Below are positions 33,950 through 48,500 of a stretch of 64,000 bases of DNA, one piece after another. The number at the start of each line of letters is the position of its first letter. The stretch's first letter is position 1. Location of the stretch: assembly GCF_914767665.1 (NCBI RefSeq), contig NC_059508.1, forward strand, positions 24,489,501 through 24,553,500. The letters are read 5' to 3'. A program made the translations under genes and the position numbers. The notes under the pieces are model-generated. The model had not been told where the DNA came from. It made no database searches and worked only from the letters and a program-made list of their open reading frames with translations. Source of the stretch: Harmonia axyridis (lineage: Eukaryota > Arthropoda > Insecta > Coleoptera > Coccinellidae).

Positions 33950-36448
33950 TTGTTGATTTTCTTGGACTCGGATGACACGCAGGTAGCTATAATCTTTTAC
34001 GTGGTAAGGTCAATTGCTGCTGTAACCACAAATGCACGACTGACTTCTGTTGTTGATTTCATTCGTTTGTTATTTCCTTTAATGTTTCTCATTCTAACAC
34101 TTTCCATCGTATTGCACAGGGACGAAAGCTTGACACGCGTGTCTAAGGAAACCACTTTGGTATAAGGGACTGTTCTTATTCCCTTCTTTTTGTTTAATGA
34201 ACAATTATCCAAGCCATTCCACATTGTTGATTTTCTTGGACTCGGATGTCACGCAGGTAGCTATAATCTCCCACGTGGTAAGGTCAATTGCTGCTGTAAC
34301 CACAAATGCACGACTGACTTCTGTTGTTGATTTCATTTGTTTGTTATTTCCTTCAATGTTTCTCATTCTAACACTTTTCATCGTATTGCACAGGGACGAA
34401 AGCTTGACACGCGTGTCTAAGGAAACCACTTTGGTATAAGGGACTGTTCTTATTTCCTTCTTTTTGTTTAATGAACAATTATCCAAGTAAGCCGTTCCAC
34501 ACTGTTGATTATCTTGGGCTCGGATGTCACGCAGGTAGCTGTAATCTCCCACGTGGTAAGGTCAATTGCTGCTGTAACCACGAATGCACGACTGACTTCT
34601 GTTGTTGATTTCATTCGTTTGTTATTTTCTTCAATGATTCTCATTCCAGCACTTTTCATCGTATTGCACAGGGACGAAAGCTTGACACGCGTGTCTAAGG
34701 AAACCACTTTGGTATAAGGGACTGTTCTTATTCCCTTCTTTTTGTTTAATGAACAATTATCCAAGTAAGCCGTTCCACATTGTTGATTTTCTTGGGCTCG
34801 GATGTCACGCAGGTAGCTGTAATCTCCCACGTGGTAAGGTCAATTGCTGCTGTAACCACGAATGCACGACTGACTTCTGTTGTTGATTTCATTCGTTTGT
34901 TATTTTCTTCAATGTTTCTCATTCTAACACTTTTCATCGTATTGCACAGTGACGAAAGCTTGACACGCGTGTCTAAGGAAACCACTTTGGTATGAGGGAC
35001 TGCTCTTCTTCCCTTTTTTCTTTTTGATGAACAATTATCCAAGTAAGCCATTCCACATTGTTGATTTTCTTGGACTAGGATGTCACGCAGCTATCTATAA
35101 TCTCCCACGTGGAAAGGTCAATTGCTGCTGTAACCACAAATGCACGACTGACTTCTGTTGTTGATTTCATTTGTTTGTTATTTCCTTCTATGTTTCTCAT
35201 TCTAACACTTTTCATCGTATTGCACAGGGACGAAAGCTTGACACACATGTCTGAGAAAACCACTTTGGTATGAGGGACTGTTTTTATTCCCTTTTTTTTT
35301 GTTTAATCAACAATTATCCAAGTAAGCCATTCCACATTGTTGATTTTCTTGAACTCGGATGACACGCAGGTAGCTATAATCTCCCACGTGGTAAGGTCAA
35401 TTGCTACTGTAACCACAAATGCACGACTGACTTCTGTTGTTGATTTCATTTGTTTGTTATTTCCTTTAATGTTTCTCATTCTAACACTTTTCATCGTATT
35501 GCACAGGGACGAAAGCTTGACACGCGTGTCTAAGGAAACCACTTTGGTATAAGGGACTGTTCTTATTTCCTTCTTTTTGTTTAATGAACAATTATCCAAG
35601 TAAGCCGTTCCACACTGTTGATTATCTTGGGCTCGGATGTCACGCAGGTAGCTGTAATCTCCCACGTGGTAAGGTCAATTGCTGCTGTAACCACGAATGC
35701 ACGACTGACTTCTGTTGTTGATTTCATTCGTTTGTTATTTTCTTCAATGATTCTCATTCCAGCACTTTTCATCGTATTGCACAGGGACGAAAGCTTGACA
35801 CGCGTGTCTAAGGAAACCACTTTGGTATAAGGGACTGTTCTTATTCCCTTCTTTTTGTTTAATGAACAATTATCCAAGTAAGCCGTTCCACATTGTTGAT
35901 TTTCTTGGGCTCGGATGTCACGCAGGTAGCTGTAATCTCCCACGTGGTAAGGTCAATTGCTGCTGTAACCACGAATGCACGACTGACTTCTGTTGTTGAT
36001 TTCATTCGTTTGTTATTTTCTTCAATGTTTCTCATTCTAACACTTTTCATCGTATTGCACAGTGACGAAAGCTTGACACACGTGTCTAAGGAAACCACTT
36101 TGGTATGAGGGACTACTCTTCTTCCCTTTTTTCTTTTTGATGAACAATTATCCGAGTAAGCCATTCCACATTGTTGATTTTCTTGGACTAGGATGTCACG
36201 CAGCTATCTATAATCTCCCACGTGGAAAGGTCAATTGCTGCTGTAACCACAAATGCACGACTGACTTCTGTTGTTGATTTCTTTTGTTTGTTATTTCCTT
36301 CTATGTTTCTCATTCTAACACTTTTCATCGTATTGCACAGGGACGAAAGCTTGACACACATGTCTGAGAAAACCACTTTGGTATGAGGGACTGTTCTTAT
36401 TCCCTTTTTTTTGTTTAATCAACAATTATCCAAGTAAGCCATTCCACA

Positions 36449-37560
36449 TTGTTGATTTTCTTGAACTCGGATGACACGCAGGTAGCTATAATCTCCCACG
36501 TGGTAAGGTCAATTGCTGCTGTAACCACAAATGCACGACTGACTTCTGTTGTTGATTTCATTTGTTTGTTATTTCCTTCTATGTTTCTCATCCTAACACT
36601 TTTCATCGTATTGCACAGGGACGAAAGCTTGACACACATGTCTGAGAAAACCACTTTGGTATGAGGGACTGTTCTTATTCCCTTTTTTTTGTTTAATGAA
36701 CAATTATCCAAGTAAGCCATTCCACATTGTTGATTTTCTTGGACTCGGATGACACGCGGGTAGCTATAATCTCCCACGTGGTAAGGTCAATTGCTGCTGT
36801 AACCACAATTGGACGGCTGACTTCTGTTGTTGATTTCATTTGTTTGTTATTTCCTTCAATGTTCCTCATTCTAACACTTCTCATCGTATTGCACAGGGAC
36901 GAAAGCTTGACACACGTGTCTAAGGAAACCACTTTGGTATAAGGGACTGTTCTTACTTCATTCTTTCTGTATAATGATCAATTATCCAAGTAAGTCATTC
37001 CACATTGTTGATTTTCTTGGACTCGGATGTCACGCAGGTATCTATAATCTCCCACGTGGTAAGGTCAATTGCTGCTGTAATCACAAATGCACGACTGACT
37101 TCTGTTGTTGATTCGATTTGTTTGTTATTTCCTTCAATGTTTCTCATTCTAACACTTCTCATCGTATTGCACAGCGACGAAAGCTTGACACACGTGTCTA
37201 AGGAAACCACATTGGTATAAGGGACTGTTCTTATTCCCTTCTTTCTGTATGATGATCAATTATCCAAGTAAGCCATTCCACATTATTGATTTTCTTGGAC
37301 TCGGATGACACGCAGGTAGCTATAATCTTCAACGTGGTAAGGTCACTTGCTGCTGTAACCACAAATGCACGACTGACTTCTGTTGTTGATTTCATTTGTT
37401 TGTTATTTCCTTCAATGTTTCTCATTCTAACACTTTTCATCGTATTGCACAGGGACGAAAGCTTGACACACGTGTCTAAGGAAACCACTTTGGTATAAGG
37501 GACTGTTCTTATTCCCTTCTTTTTGTTTAATGAACAATTATCCAAGTAACCCGTTCCACA
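36449..37560. repeat. Linker monomers between R copy 2 and S copy 4
   Basis: Units at 36449, 36727, 37005 and about 37283. The 36727 unit has GGATGACACGCGGG with CAATTGGACGGC, as at 6343, 33192 and 63067. From 37005 the series matches 18252 onward at offset 18,753, so the tail of T is also present here in front of S copy 4. The 37005 unit has CACAGCGACG and GGTATCTATAATC marks. Confidence 0.83.
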
Positions 37561-40500
37561 TTGTTGATTTTCTTGGACTCGGATGACACGCAGGTAGCTA
37601 TAATCTTTTACGTGGTAAGGTCAATTGCTGCTGTAACCACAAATGCACGACTGACTTCTGTTATTGATTTCATTCGTTTGTTATTTTCTTCAATGTTTCT
37701 CATTCTAACACTTTCCATCGTATTGCACAGGGACGAAAGCTTGACACGCGTGTCTAAGGAAACCACTTTGGTATAAGGGACTGTTCTTATTCCCTTCTTT
37801 TTGTTTAATGAACAATTATCCAAGCCATTCCACATTGTTGATTTTCTTGGACTCGGATGTCACGCAGGTAGCTATAATCTCCCACGTGGTGAGGTCAATT
37901 GCTGCTGTAACCACAAATGCACGACTGACTTCTGTTGTTGATTTCATTCGTTTGTTATTTTCTTCAATGTTTCTCATTCTAACACTTTTCATCGTATTGC
38001 ACAGGGACGAAAGCTTGACACACTTGTCTAAGGAAACCACTTTGGTATAAGGGACTGTTCTTATTCCCTTCTTTTTGTTCAATCAACAATTATCCAAGTA
38101 AGCCATTCCACATTGTTGATTTTCTTGGACTCGGATGTCACGCCGGTAGCTATAATCTCCCACGTGGTAAGGTCAATTGCTGCTGTAACCACAAATGCAC
38201 GACTGACTTCTGTTGTTGATTTCATTTGTTTGTTATTTCCTTCAATGTTTCTCATTCTAACACTTTTCATCGTATTGCACAGGGACGAAAGCTTGACACG
38301 CGTGTCTAAGGAAACCACTTTGGTATAAGGGACTGTTCTTATTTCCTTCTTTTTGTTTAATGAACAATTATCCAAGTAAGCCGTTCCACATTGTTGATTA
38401 TCTTGGGCTCGGATGTCACGCAGGTAGCTGTAATCTCCCACGTGGTAAGGTCAATTGCTGCTGTAACCACGAATGCACGACTGACTTCTGTTGTTGATTT
38501 CATTCGTTTGTTATTTTCTTCAATGATTCTCATTCCAGCACTTTTCATCGTATTGCACAGGGACGAAAGCTTGACACGCGTGTCTAAGGAAACCACTTTG
38601 GTATAAGGGACTGTTCTCATTCCCTTCTTTTTGTTTAATGAACAATTATCCAAGTAAGCCGTTCCACATTGTTGATTTTCTTGGGCTCGGATGTCACGCA
38701 GGTAGCTGTTATCTCCCACGTGGTAAGGTCAATTGCTGCTGTAACCACGAATGCACGACTGACTTCTGTTGTTGATTTCATTCGTTTGTTATTTTCTTCA
38801 ATGTTTCTCATTCTAACACTTTTCATCGTATTGCACAGTGACGAAAGCTTGACACACGTGTCTAAGGAAACCACTTTGGTATGAGGGACTACTCTTCTTC
38901 CCTTTTTTCTTTTTGATGAACAATTATCCAAGTAAGCCATTCCACATTGTTGATTTTCTTGGACTAGGATGTCACGCAGCTATCTATAATCTCCCACGTG
39001 GAAAGGTCAATTGCTGCTGTAACCACAAATGCACGACTGACTTCTGTTGTTGATTTCTTTTGTTTGTTATTTCCTTCTATGTTTCTCATTCTAACACTTT
39101 TCATCGTATTGCACAGGGACGAAAGCTTGACACGCATGTCTGAGAAAACCACTTTGGTATGAGGGACTGTTCTTATTCCCTTTTTTTTGTTTAATCAACA
39201 ATTATCCGAGTAAGCCATTCCACATTGTTGATTTTCTTGAACTCGGATGACACGCAGGTAGCTATAATCTCCCACGTGGTAAGGTCAATTGCTACTGTAA
39301 CCACAAATGCACGACTGACTTCTGTTGTTGATTTCATTTGTTTGTTATTTCCTTCTATGTTTCTCATTCTAACACTTTTTATCGTATTGCACAGGGACGA
39401 AAGCTTGACACGCGTGTCTAAGGAAACCACTTTTTTTTGTTTAATCAACAATTATCCAAGTAGGCCATTCCACATTGTTGATTTTCTTGGACTCGGATGT
39501 CACGCAGGTAGCTATAATCTCCCACGTGGTAAGGTCAATTGCTGCTGTAACCACAAATGCACGACTGACTTCTAATGTTGATTTCATTCGTTTGTTATTT
39601 TCTTCAATGTTTCTCATTTTAATACTTTTCATCGTATTGCACAGGGACGAAAGCTTGACATGCGTGTCTTAGGAAACCACTTTGGTATAAGGGACTGTTC
39701 TTATTCCCTTTTTTTTGTTTAATGAACAATTATCCGAATAAGCCATTCCACATTGTTGATTTTCTTGGACTCGGATGTCACGCAGGTAGCTAGAATCTCC
39801 CACGTGGTAATGTCAATTGCTGCTGTAACCACAAATGCACGACTGACTTCTGTTGTTGATTTCATTTGTTTGTTTTTTCCTTCTATGTTTCTCATTCTTA
39901 CACTTTTCATCGTATTGCACAGGGACGAAAGCTTGACACACGTGTCTATGGAAACCACATTCGTATAAGGGACTGTTCTTACTTCATTCTTTCTGTATAA
40001 TGATCAATTATCCAAGTAAGTCATTCCACATTGTTGATTTTCTTGGACTCGGATGTCACGCAGGTAGCTATAATCTCCCACGTGGTAAGGTCAATTGCTG
40101 CTGAAACCACAAATGCACGACTGACTTCTGTTGTTGATTTCATTTGTTTGTTATTTCCTTCAATGTTTCTCATTCTAACACTTTTCATCGTATTGCACAG
40201 GGACGAAAGCTTGACACACGTGTCTAAGGAAACCACTTTGGTATGAGGGACTGTTCTTATTTCCTTCTTTTTGTTCAATCAACAATTATCCAAGTAAGCC
40301 ATTCCACATTGTTGATTTTCTTGGACTCGGATGTCACGCAGGTAGCTATAAGCTCCCACGTGGTAAGGTCAATTGCTGCTGTAATCACAAATGCACGACT
40401 GACTTCTGTTGTTGATTTCATTTGTTTGTTATTTCCTTCTATGTTTCTCATTCTAACACTTTTCATCGTATTGCACAGGGACGAAAGCTTGACACACGTG

Positions 40501-42251
40501 TCTAAGGAAACCACTTTGGTATAAGGGACTGTTCTTATTTTTTTTTTGTTTAATCAACAATTATCCAAGTAGGCCATTCCACATTGTTGATTTTCTTGGA
40601 CTCGGATGTCACGCAGGTAGCTATTATCTCCCACGTGGTAAGGTCAATTGCTGCTGTAACCACAAATGCACGACTGACTTCTAATGTTGATTTCATTTGT
40701 TTGTTATTTCCTTCAATGTTTCTCATTCTAACACTTCTCATCGTATTGCACAGGGACGAAAGCTTGACACACGTGTCTAAGGAAACCACTTTGGTATAAG
40801 GGACTGTTCTTATTCTCTTTTTTTTGTTTAATCAACAATTATCCAAGTAGGCCATTCCACATTGTTGATTATCTTGGACTCGGATGTCACGCAGGTAGCT
40901 ATAATCTCCCACGTGGTAAGGTCAATTGCTGCTGCAACCACAAATGCACGACTGACTTCTGTTGTTGATTTCATTTGTTTGTTATTTCCTTCTATGTTTC
41001 TCATTCTAACACTTTTCATCGTATTGCACAGGGACGAAAGCTTGACACGCGTGTCTAAGGAAACCACTTTGGTATAAGGGACTGTTCTTATTCCCTTCGT
41101 TTTGTTCAATCAACAATTATCCAAGTAAGCCATTCCACATTGTTGATTTTCTTGGACTCGAATGTCACGCAGGTAGCTATAATCTCCCACGTGGTAAGGT
41201 CAATTGCTGCTGTAACCACAAATGCTCGACTGACTTCTGTTGTTGATTTCATTTGTTTGTTATTTCCTTCAATGTTTCTCATTCTAACACTTTTCATCGT
41301 ATTGCACAGGGACGAAAGCTTGACACACGTGTCTAAGGATACCACTTTGGTATAAGGGACTGTTCTTATTCAATTCTTTTTGTTTAATGAACAATTATCC
41401 AAGTAAGCCGTTACACATTGTTGATTTTCTTGGACTCGGATGTCACGCAGGTAGCTATAATCTCCCACGTGGTAAGGTCAATTGCTGCTGTAACCACAAA
41501 TGCACGACTGACTTCTGTTGTTGATTTCATTCGTTTGTTATTTTCTTCAATGTTTCTCATTCTAACACTTTTCATCGTAATGCACAGGGACGAAAGCTTG
41601 ACACACGTGTCTACGGAAACCACATTGGTATAAGGGACTGTTCTTACTTCATTCTTTCTGTATAATGATCAATTATCCAATTAAGCCATTCCACATTGTT
41701 GATTTTCTTGGACTCGGATGTCACGCAGGTAGCTATAATCTCCCACGTGGTAAGGTCAATTGCTGCTGTAATCACAAATGCACGACTGACTTCTGTTGTT
41801 GATTTGATTTGTTTGTTATTTCCTTCAATGTTTCCCATTCTAACACTTCTCATCGTATTGCACAGGGACGAAAGCTTGACAAACGTGTCTATGGAAACCA
41901 CATTGGTATAAGGGACTGTTCTTATTCCCTTCTTTCTGTATAATGATCAATTATCCAAGTAAGCCATTCCACATTGTTGATTTTCTTGGACTCGGATGAC
42001 ACGCAGGTAGCTATTATCTTTTACGTGGTAAGATCAATTGCTGCTGTAACCACAAATGCACGACTGACTTCTGTTGTTGATTTCATTTGTTTGTTATTTC
42101 CGTTAATGTTTCTCATTCTAACATTTCTCATCGTATTGCACAGGGACGAAAGCTTGACACACGTGTCTAAGGAAACCACTTTGGTATAAGGGACTGTTCT
42201 TATTCTCTTCTTTTTGTTTAATGAACAATTATCCAAGTAAGCCGTTCCACA
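37561..42251. repeat. Module S copy 4
   Basis: Units from 37561 to 41974 match S copy 2 at offset 18,752-18,753 and the right half of S copy 1 at offset 26,501. The 7-mer segment is present once. Its right end has TTTCCGTTAATG and GACAAACGTG in common with S copy 1 only, whereas its left end is closer to copies 2 and 3 (TTATTGATTTC and CACACTTGTC marks). The copy is therefore a mosaic or an intermediate. Confidence 0.9.
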
Positions 42252-45200
42252 TTGTTCATTTTCTTGGGCTCGGATGTCACGCAGGTAGCAGTAATCTCCC
42301 ACGTGGTAAGGTCAATTGCTGCTGTAACCACAAATGCACGACTGACTTCTGTTGTTGATTTCATTCGTTTGTTATTTTCTTCAATGTTTCTCATTCTAAC
42401 ACTTTTCATCGTATTGCACAGGGACGAAAGCTTGACACGCGTGTCTAAGGAACCACTTTGGTATAAGGGACTGTTCTTATTCCCTTCTTTTTGTTTAATG
42501 AACAATTATCCAAGTAAGCCATTCCACTTTGTTGATTTTCTTGGACTCGGATGTCACGCAGGTAGCTATAATCTCCCACTTGGTGAGGTCAATTGCTGCT
42601 GTAACCACAAATGCACGACTGACTTCTATTGTTGATTTCATTCGTTTGTTATTTTCTTCAATGATTCTCATTCTAACACTTTTCATCGTATTGCACAGGG
42701 ACGAAAGCTTGACACGCGTGTCTAAGGAAAACACTTTGGTATAAGGGACTGTTCTTATTCCCTTCTTTTTGTTTAATGAACAATTATCCAAGTAAGCAAT
42801 TCCACATTGTTGATTTTCTTGGACTCGGATGTCACGCCGGTAGCTATAATCTCCCACGTGGTAAGGTCAATTGCTGCTGTAACCACAAATGCACGACTGA
42901 CTTCTGTTGTTGATTTCATTTGTTTGTTATTTCCTTTAATGTTTCTCATTCTAACACTTTTCATCGTATTGCACAGGGACGAAAGCTTGACACGCGTGTC
43001 TAAGGAAAACACTTTGGTATAAGGGACTGTTCTTATTCCCTTCTTTTTGTTTAATGAACAATTATCCAAGTAAGCCGTTCCACATTGTTGATTTTCTTGG
43101 GCTCGGATGTCACGCAGGTAGCTGTAATCTCCCACGTGGTAAGGTCAATTGCTGCTGTAACCACGAATGCACGACTGACTTCTGTTGTTGATTTCATTCG
43201 TTTGTTATTTTCTTCAATGATTCTCATTCTAACACTTTTCATCGTATTGCACAGGGACGAAAGCTTGACACTCGTGACTAAGGAAACCACTTTGGTATAA
43301 GGGACTGTTCTTATTCCCTTCTTTTTGTTTAATGAACAATTATCCAAGTAAGCCATTCCACATTGTTGATTTTCTTGGACTCGGATGTCACGCAGGTAGC
43401 TATAATCTCCCACGTGGTGAGGTCAATTGCTGCTGTAACCACAAATGCACGACTGACTTCTGTTGTTGATTTCATTCGTTTGTTATTTTCTTCAATGATT
43501 CTCATTCTAACACTTTTCATCGTATTGCACAGGGACGAAAGCTTGACACGCGTGTCTAAGGAAACCACTTTGGTATAAGGGACTGTTCTTATTCCCTTCT
43601 TTTTGTTTAATGAACAATTATCCAAGTAAGCCGTTCCACTTTGTTGATTTTCTTGGGCTCGGATGTCACGCAGGTAGCTGTAATCTCCCACGTGGTAAGG
43701 TCAATTGCTGCTGTAACCACGAATGCACGACTGACTTCTGTTGTTGATTTCATTCGTTTGTTATTTTCTTCAATGATTCTCATTCTAACACTTTTCATCG
43801 TATTGCACAGGGACGAAAGCTAGACACGTGTGTCTAAGGAAACCACTTTGGTATAAGGGACTGTTCTTATTAACTTCTTTTTGTTTTATGAACAATTAAC
43901 CAAGTAAGCCGTTCCACATTGTTGATTTTCTTGGACTCGGATGTCACGCAGGTAGCTATAATCTCCCACGTGGTGAGGTCAATTGCTGCTGTAACCACAA
44001 ATGCACGACTGACTTCTGTTGTTGATTTCATTCGTTTGTTATTTTCTTCAATGTTTCTCATTCTAACACTTTTCATCGTAATGCACAGGAACGAAAGCTT
44101 GACACACGTGTCTATGGAAACCACATTGGTATAAGGGACTGCTCTTCTTCCCTTTTTTCTTTTTGATGAACAATTATCCAAGTAAGCCATTCCACATTGT
44201 TGATTTTCTTGGACTCGGATGTCACGCAGGTAGCTATAATCTCCCACGTGGTAAGGTCAATTGCTGCTGTAACCACAAATGCACGACTGACTTCTGTTGT
44301 TGATTTCATTTGTTTGTTATTTCCTTTAATGTTTCTCATTCTAACACTTTTCATCGTATTGCACAGGGACGAAAGCTTGACACGCGTGTCTAAGGAAACC
44401 ACTTTGGTATAAGGGACTGTTCTTATTCCCTTCTTTTTGTTTAATGAACAATTATCCAAGTAAGCAATTCCACATTGTTGATTTTCTTGGACTCGGATGT
44501 CACGCAGGTAGCTATAATCTCCCACGTGGTAAGGTCAATTGCTGCTGTAACCACAAATGCACGACTGACTTCTGTTGTTGATTTCATTTGTTCGTTATTT
44601 CCTTTAATGTTTCTCATTCTAACACTTTTCATCGTATTGCACAGGGACGAAAGCTTGACACGCGTGTCTAAGGAAACCACTTTGGTATAAGGGACTGTTC
44701 TTATTCCCTTCTTTTTGTTTAATGAACAATTATCCAAGTAAGCAATTCCACATTGTTGATTTTCTTGGACTCGGATGTCACGCCGGTATCTATAATCTCC
44801 CACGTGGTAAGGTCAATTGCTGCTGTAATCACAAATGCACGACTGACTTCTGTTGTTGATTCGATTTGTTTGTTATTTCCTTCAATGTTTCTCATTCTAA
44901 CACTTCTCATCGTATTGCACAGGGACGAAAGCTTGACACACGTGTCTAAGGAAACCACATTGGTATAAGGGACTGTTCTTATTCCCTTCTTTCTGTATGA
45001 TGATCAATTATCCAAGTAAGCCATTCCACATTATTGATTTTCTTGGACTCGGATGACACGCAGGTAGCTATAATCTCCCACGTGGTAAGGTCAATTGCTG
45101 CTGTAACCACAAATGCACGACTGACTTCTGTTGTTGATTTCATTTGTTTGTTATTTCCTTTAATGTTTCTCATTCTAACACTTTTCATCGTATTGCACAG

Positions 45201-45586
45201 GGACGAAAGCTTGACACGCGTGTCTAAGGAAACCACTTTGGTATAAGGGACTGTTCTTATTCCCTTCTTTTTGTTTAATGAACAATTATCCAAGTAAGCA
45301 ATTCCACATTGTTGATTTTCTTGGACTCGGATGTCACGCAGGTATCTATAATCTCCCACGTGGTAAGGTCAATTGCTGCTGTAATCACAAATGCACGACT
45401 GACTTCTGTTGTTGATTTCATTCGTTTGTTATTTTCTTCAATGTTTCTCATTCTAACACTTTTCATCGTATTGCACAGGGACGAAAGCTTGACACACTTG
45501 TCTAAGGAAACCACTTTGGTATAAGGGACTGTTCTTATTCCCTTCTTTTTGTTCAATCAACAATTATCCAAGTAAGCCATTCCACA
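42252..45586. repeat. Module T copy 2
   Basis: Units at 42252, 42529, 42807, 43085, 43363, 43641, 43919, 44197, 44475, 44753, about 45031 and 45309. The series follows T copy 1 at offset 26,501 up to 44753. The last two units are mosaics: 45031 has an 18530-like front with a 17974-like rear, and 45309 has a GGTATCTATAATC front with a 24330-like rear (CACACTTGTC). A cluster of private substitutions lies at 43871-43900. Confidence 0.88.
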
Positions 45587-48500
45587 TTGTTGATTTTCTT
45601 GGACTCGGATGTCACGCCGGTAGCTATAATCTCCCACGTGGTAAGGTCAATTGCTGCTGTAACCACAAATGCACGACTGACTTCTGTTGTTGATTTCATT
45701 TGTTTGTTATTTCCTTCAATGTTTCTCATTCTAACACTTTTCATCGTATTGCACAGGGACGAAAGCTTGACACGCGTGTCTAAGGAAACCACTTTGGTAT
45801 AAGGGACTGTTCTTATTTCCTTCTTTTTGTTTAATGAACAATTATCCAAGTAAGCCGTTCCACATTGTTGATTATCTTGGGCTCGGATGTCACGCAGGTA
45901 GCTGTAATCTCCCACGTGGTAAGGTCAATTGCTGCTGTAACCACGAATGCACGACTGACTTCTGTTGTTGATTTCATTCGTTTGTTATTTTCTTCAATGA
46001 TTCTCATTCCAGCACTTTTCATCGTATTGCACAGGGACGAAAGCTTGACACGCGTGTCTAAGGAAACCACTTTGGTATAAGGGACTGTTCTCATTCCCTT
46101 CTTTTTGTTTAATGAACAATTATCCAAGTAAGCCGTTCCACATTGTTGATTTTCTTGGGCTCGGATGTCACGCAGGTAGCTGTTATCTCCCACGTGGTAA
46201 GGTCAATTGCTGCTGTAACCACGAATGCACGACTGACTTCTGTTGTTGATTTCATTCGTTTGTTATTTTCTTCAATGTTTCTCATTCTAACACTTTTCAT
46301 CGTATTGCACAGTGACGAAAGCTTGACACACGTGTCTAAGGAAACCACTTTGGTATGAGGGACTACTCTTCTTCCCTTTTTTCTTTTTGATGAACAATTA
46401 TCCAAGTAAGCCATTCCACATTGTTGATTTTCTTGGACTAGGATGTCACGCAGCTATCTATAATCTCTCACGTGGAAAGGTCAATTGCTGCTGTAACCAC
46501 AAATGCACGACTGACTTCTGTTGTTGATTTCTTTTGTTTGTTATTTCCTTCTATGTTTCTTATTCTAACACTTTTCATCGTATTGCACAGGGACGAAAGC
46601 TTGACACACATGTCTGAGAAAACCACTTTGGTATGAGGGACTGTTCTTATTCCCTTTTTTTTGTTTAATCAACAATTATCCAAGTAAGCCATTCCACATT
46701 GTTGATTTTCTTGAACTCGGATGACACGCAGGTAGCTATAATCTCCCACGTGGTAAGGTCAATTGCTACTGTAACCACAAATGCACGACTGACTTCTGTT
46801 GTTGATTTCATTTGTTTGTTATTTCCTTCTATGTTTCTCATTCTAACACTTTTTATCGTATTGCACAGGGACGAAAGCTTGACACGCGTGTCTAAGGAAA
46901 CCACTTTTTTTTGTTTAATCAACAATTATCCAAGTAGGCCATTCCACATTGTTGATTTTCTTGGACTCGGATGTCACGCAGGTAGCTATAATCTCCCACG
47001 TGGTAAGGTCAATTGCTGCTGTAACCACAAATGCACGACTGACTTCTAATGTTGATTTCATTCGTTTGTTATTTTCTTCAATGTTTCTCATTTTAATACT
47101 TTTCATCGTATTGCACAGGGACGAAAGCTTGACATGCGTGTCTTAGGAAACCACTTTGGTATAAGGGACTGTTCTTATTCCCTTTTTTTTGTTTAATGAA
47201 CAATTATCCGAATAAGCCATTCCACATTGTTGATTTTCTTGGACTCGGATGTCACGCAGGTAGCTAGAATCTCCCACGTGGTAATGTCAATTGCTGCTGT
47301 AACCACAAATGCACGACTGACTTCTGTTGTTGATTTCATTTGTTTGTTTTTTCCTTCTATGTTTCTCATTCTTACACTTTTCATCGTATTGCACAGGGAC
47401 GAAAGCTTGACACACGTGTCTATGGAAACCACATTCGTATAAGGGACTGTTCTTATTCTCTTTTTTTTGTTTAATCAACAATTATCCAAGTAGGCCATTC
47501 CACATTGTTGATTATCTTGGACTCGGATGTCACGCAGGTAGCTATAATCTCCCACGTGGTAAGGTCAATTGCTGCTGCAACCACAAATGCACGACTGACT
47601 TCTGTTGTTGATTTCATTTGTTTGTTATTTCCTTCTATATTTCTCATTCTTACACTTTTCATCGTATTGCACAGGGACGAAAGCTTGACACACGTGTCTA
47701 AGGAAACCACTTTGGTATAAGGGACTGTTCTTATTCTCTTTTTTTTGTTTAATCAACAATTATCCAAGTAGGCCATTCCACATTGTTGATTATCTTGGAC
47801 TCGGATGTCACGCAGGTAGCTATAATCTCCCACGTGGTAAGGTCAATTGCTGCTGCAACCACAAATGCACGACTGACTTCTGTTGTTGATTTCATTTGTT
47901 TGTTATTTCCTTCTATGTTTCTCATTCTAACACTTTTCATCGTATTGCACAGGGACGAAAGCTTGACACGCGTGTCTAAGGAAACCACTTTGGTATAAGG
48001 GACTGTTCTTATTCAATTCTTTTTGTTTAATGAACAATTATCCAAGTAAGCCGTTACACATTGTTGATTTTCTTGGACTCGGATGTCACGCAGGTAGCTA
48101 TAATCTCCCACGTGGTAAGGTCAATTGCTGCTGTAACCACAAATGCACGACTGACTTCTGTTGTTGATTTCATTCGTTTGTTATTTTCTTCAATGTTTCT
48201 CATTCTAACACTTTTCATCGTAATGCACAGGGACGAAAGCTTGACACACGTGTCTACGGAAACCACATTGGTATAAGGGACTGTTCTTACTTCATTCTTT
48301 CTGTATAATGATCAATTATCCAATTAAGCCATTCCACATTGTTGATTTTCTTGGACTCGGATGTCACGCAGGTAGCTATAATCTCCCACGTGGTAAGGTC
48401 AATTGCTGCTGTAATCACAAATGCACGACTGACTTCTGTTGTTGATTTGATTTGTTTGTTATTTCCTTCAATGTTTCCCATTCTAACACTTCTCATCGTA

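Larger units (their letters stand above)
29303..36448. repeat. Module R copy 2 (contains Q copy 3)
   Basis: Collinear with 2454-9399. The offset is 26,849 from 29303 to 33192; it then drops by 280 because the 6621-type unit is absent, and rises again through an extra partial unit at 33748-33949 and an extra GGACTAGG unit at 35058. Shared features include the TTGTTCATTTTC triplet at 30415, 30693 and 30971, the truncated unit at 31527, the 403-bp composite at 32232 and the four-base deletion before about 34224. This is strong evidence for a 26.8-kb segmental duplication inside the array. Confidence 0.9.
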
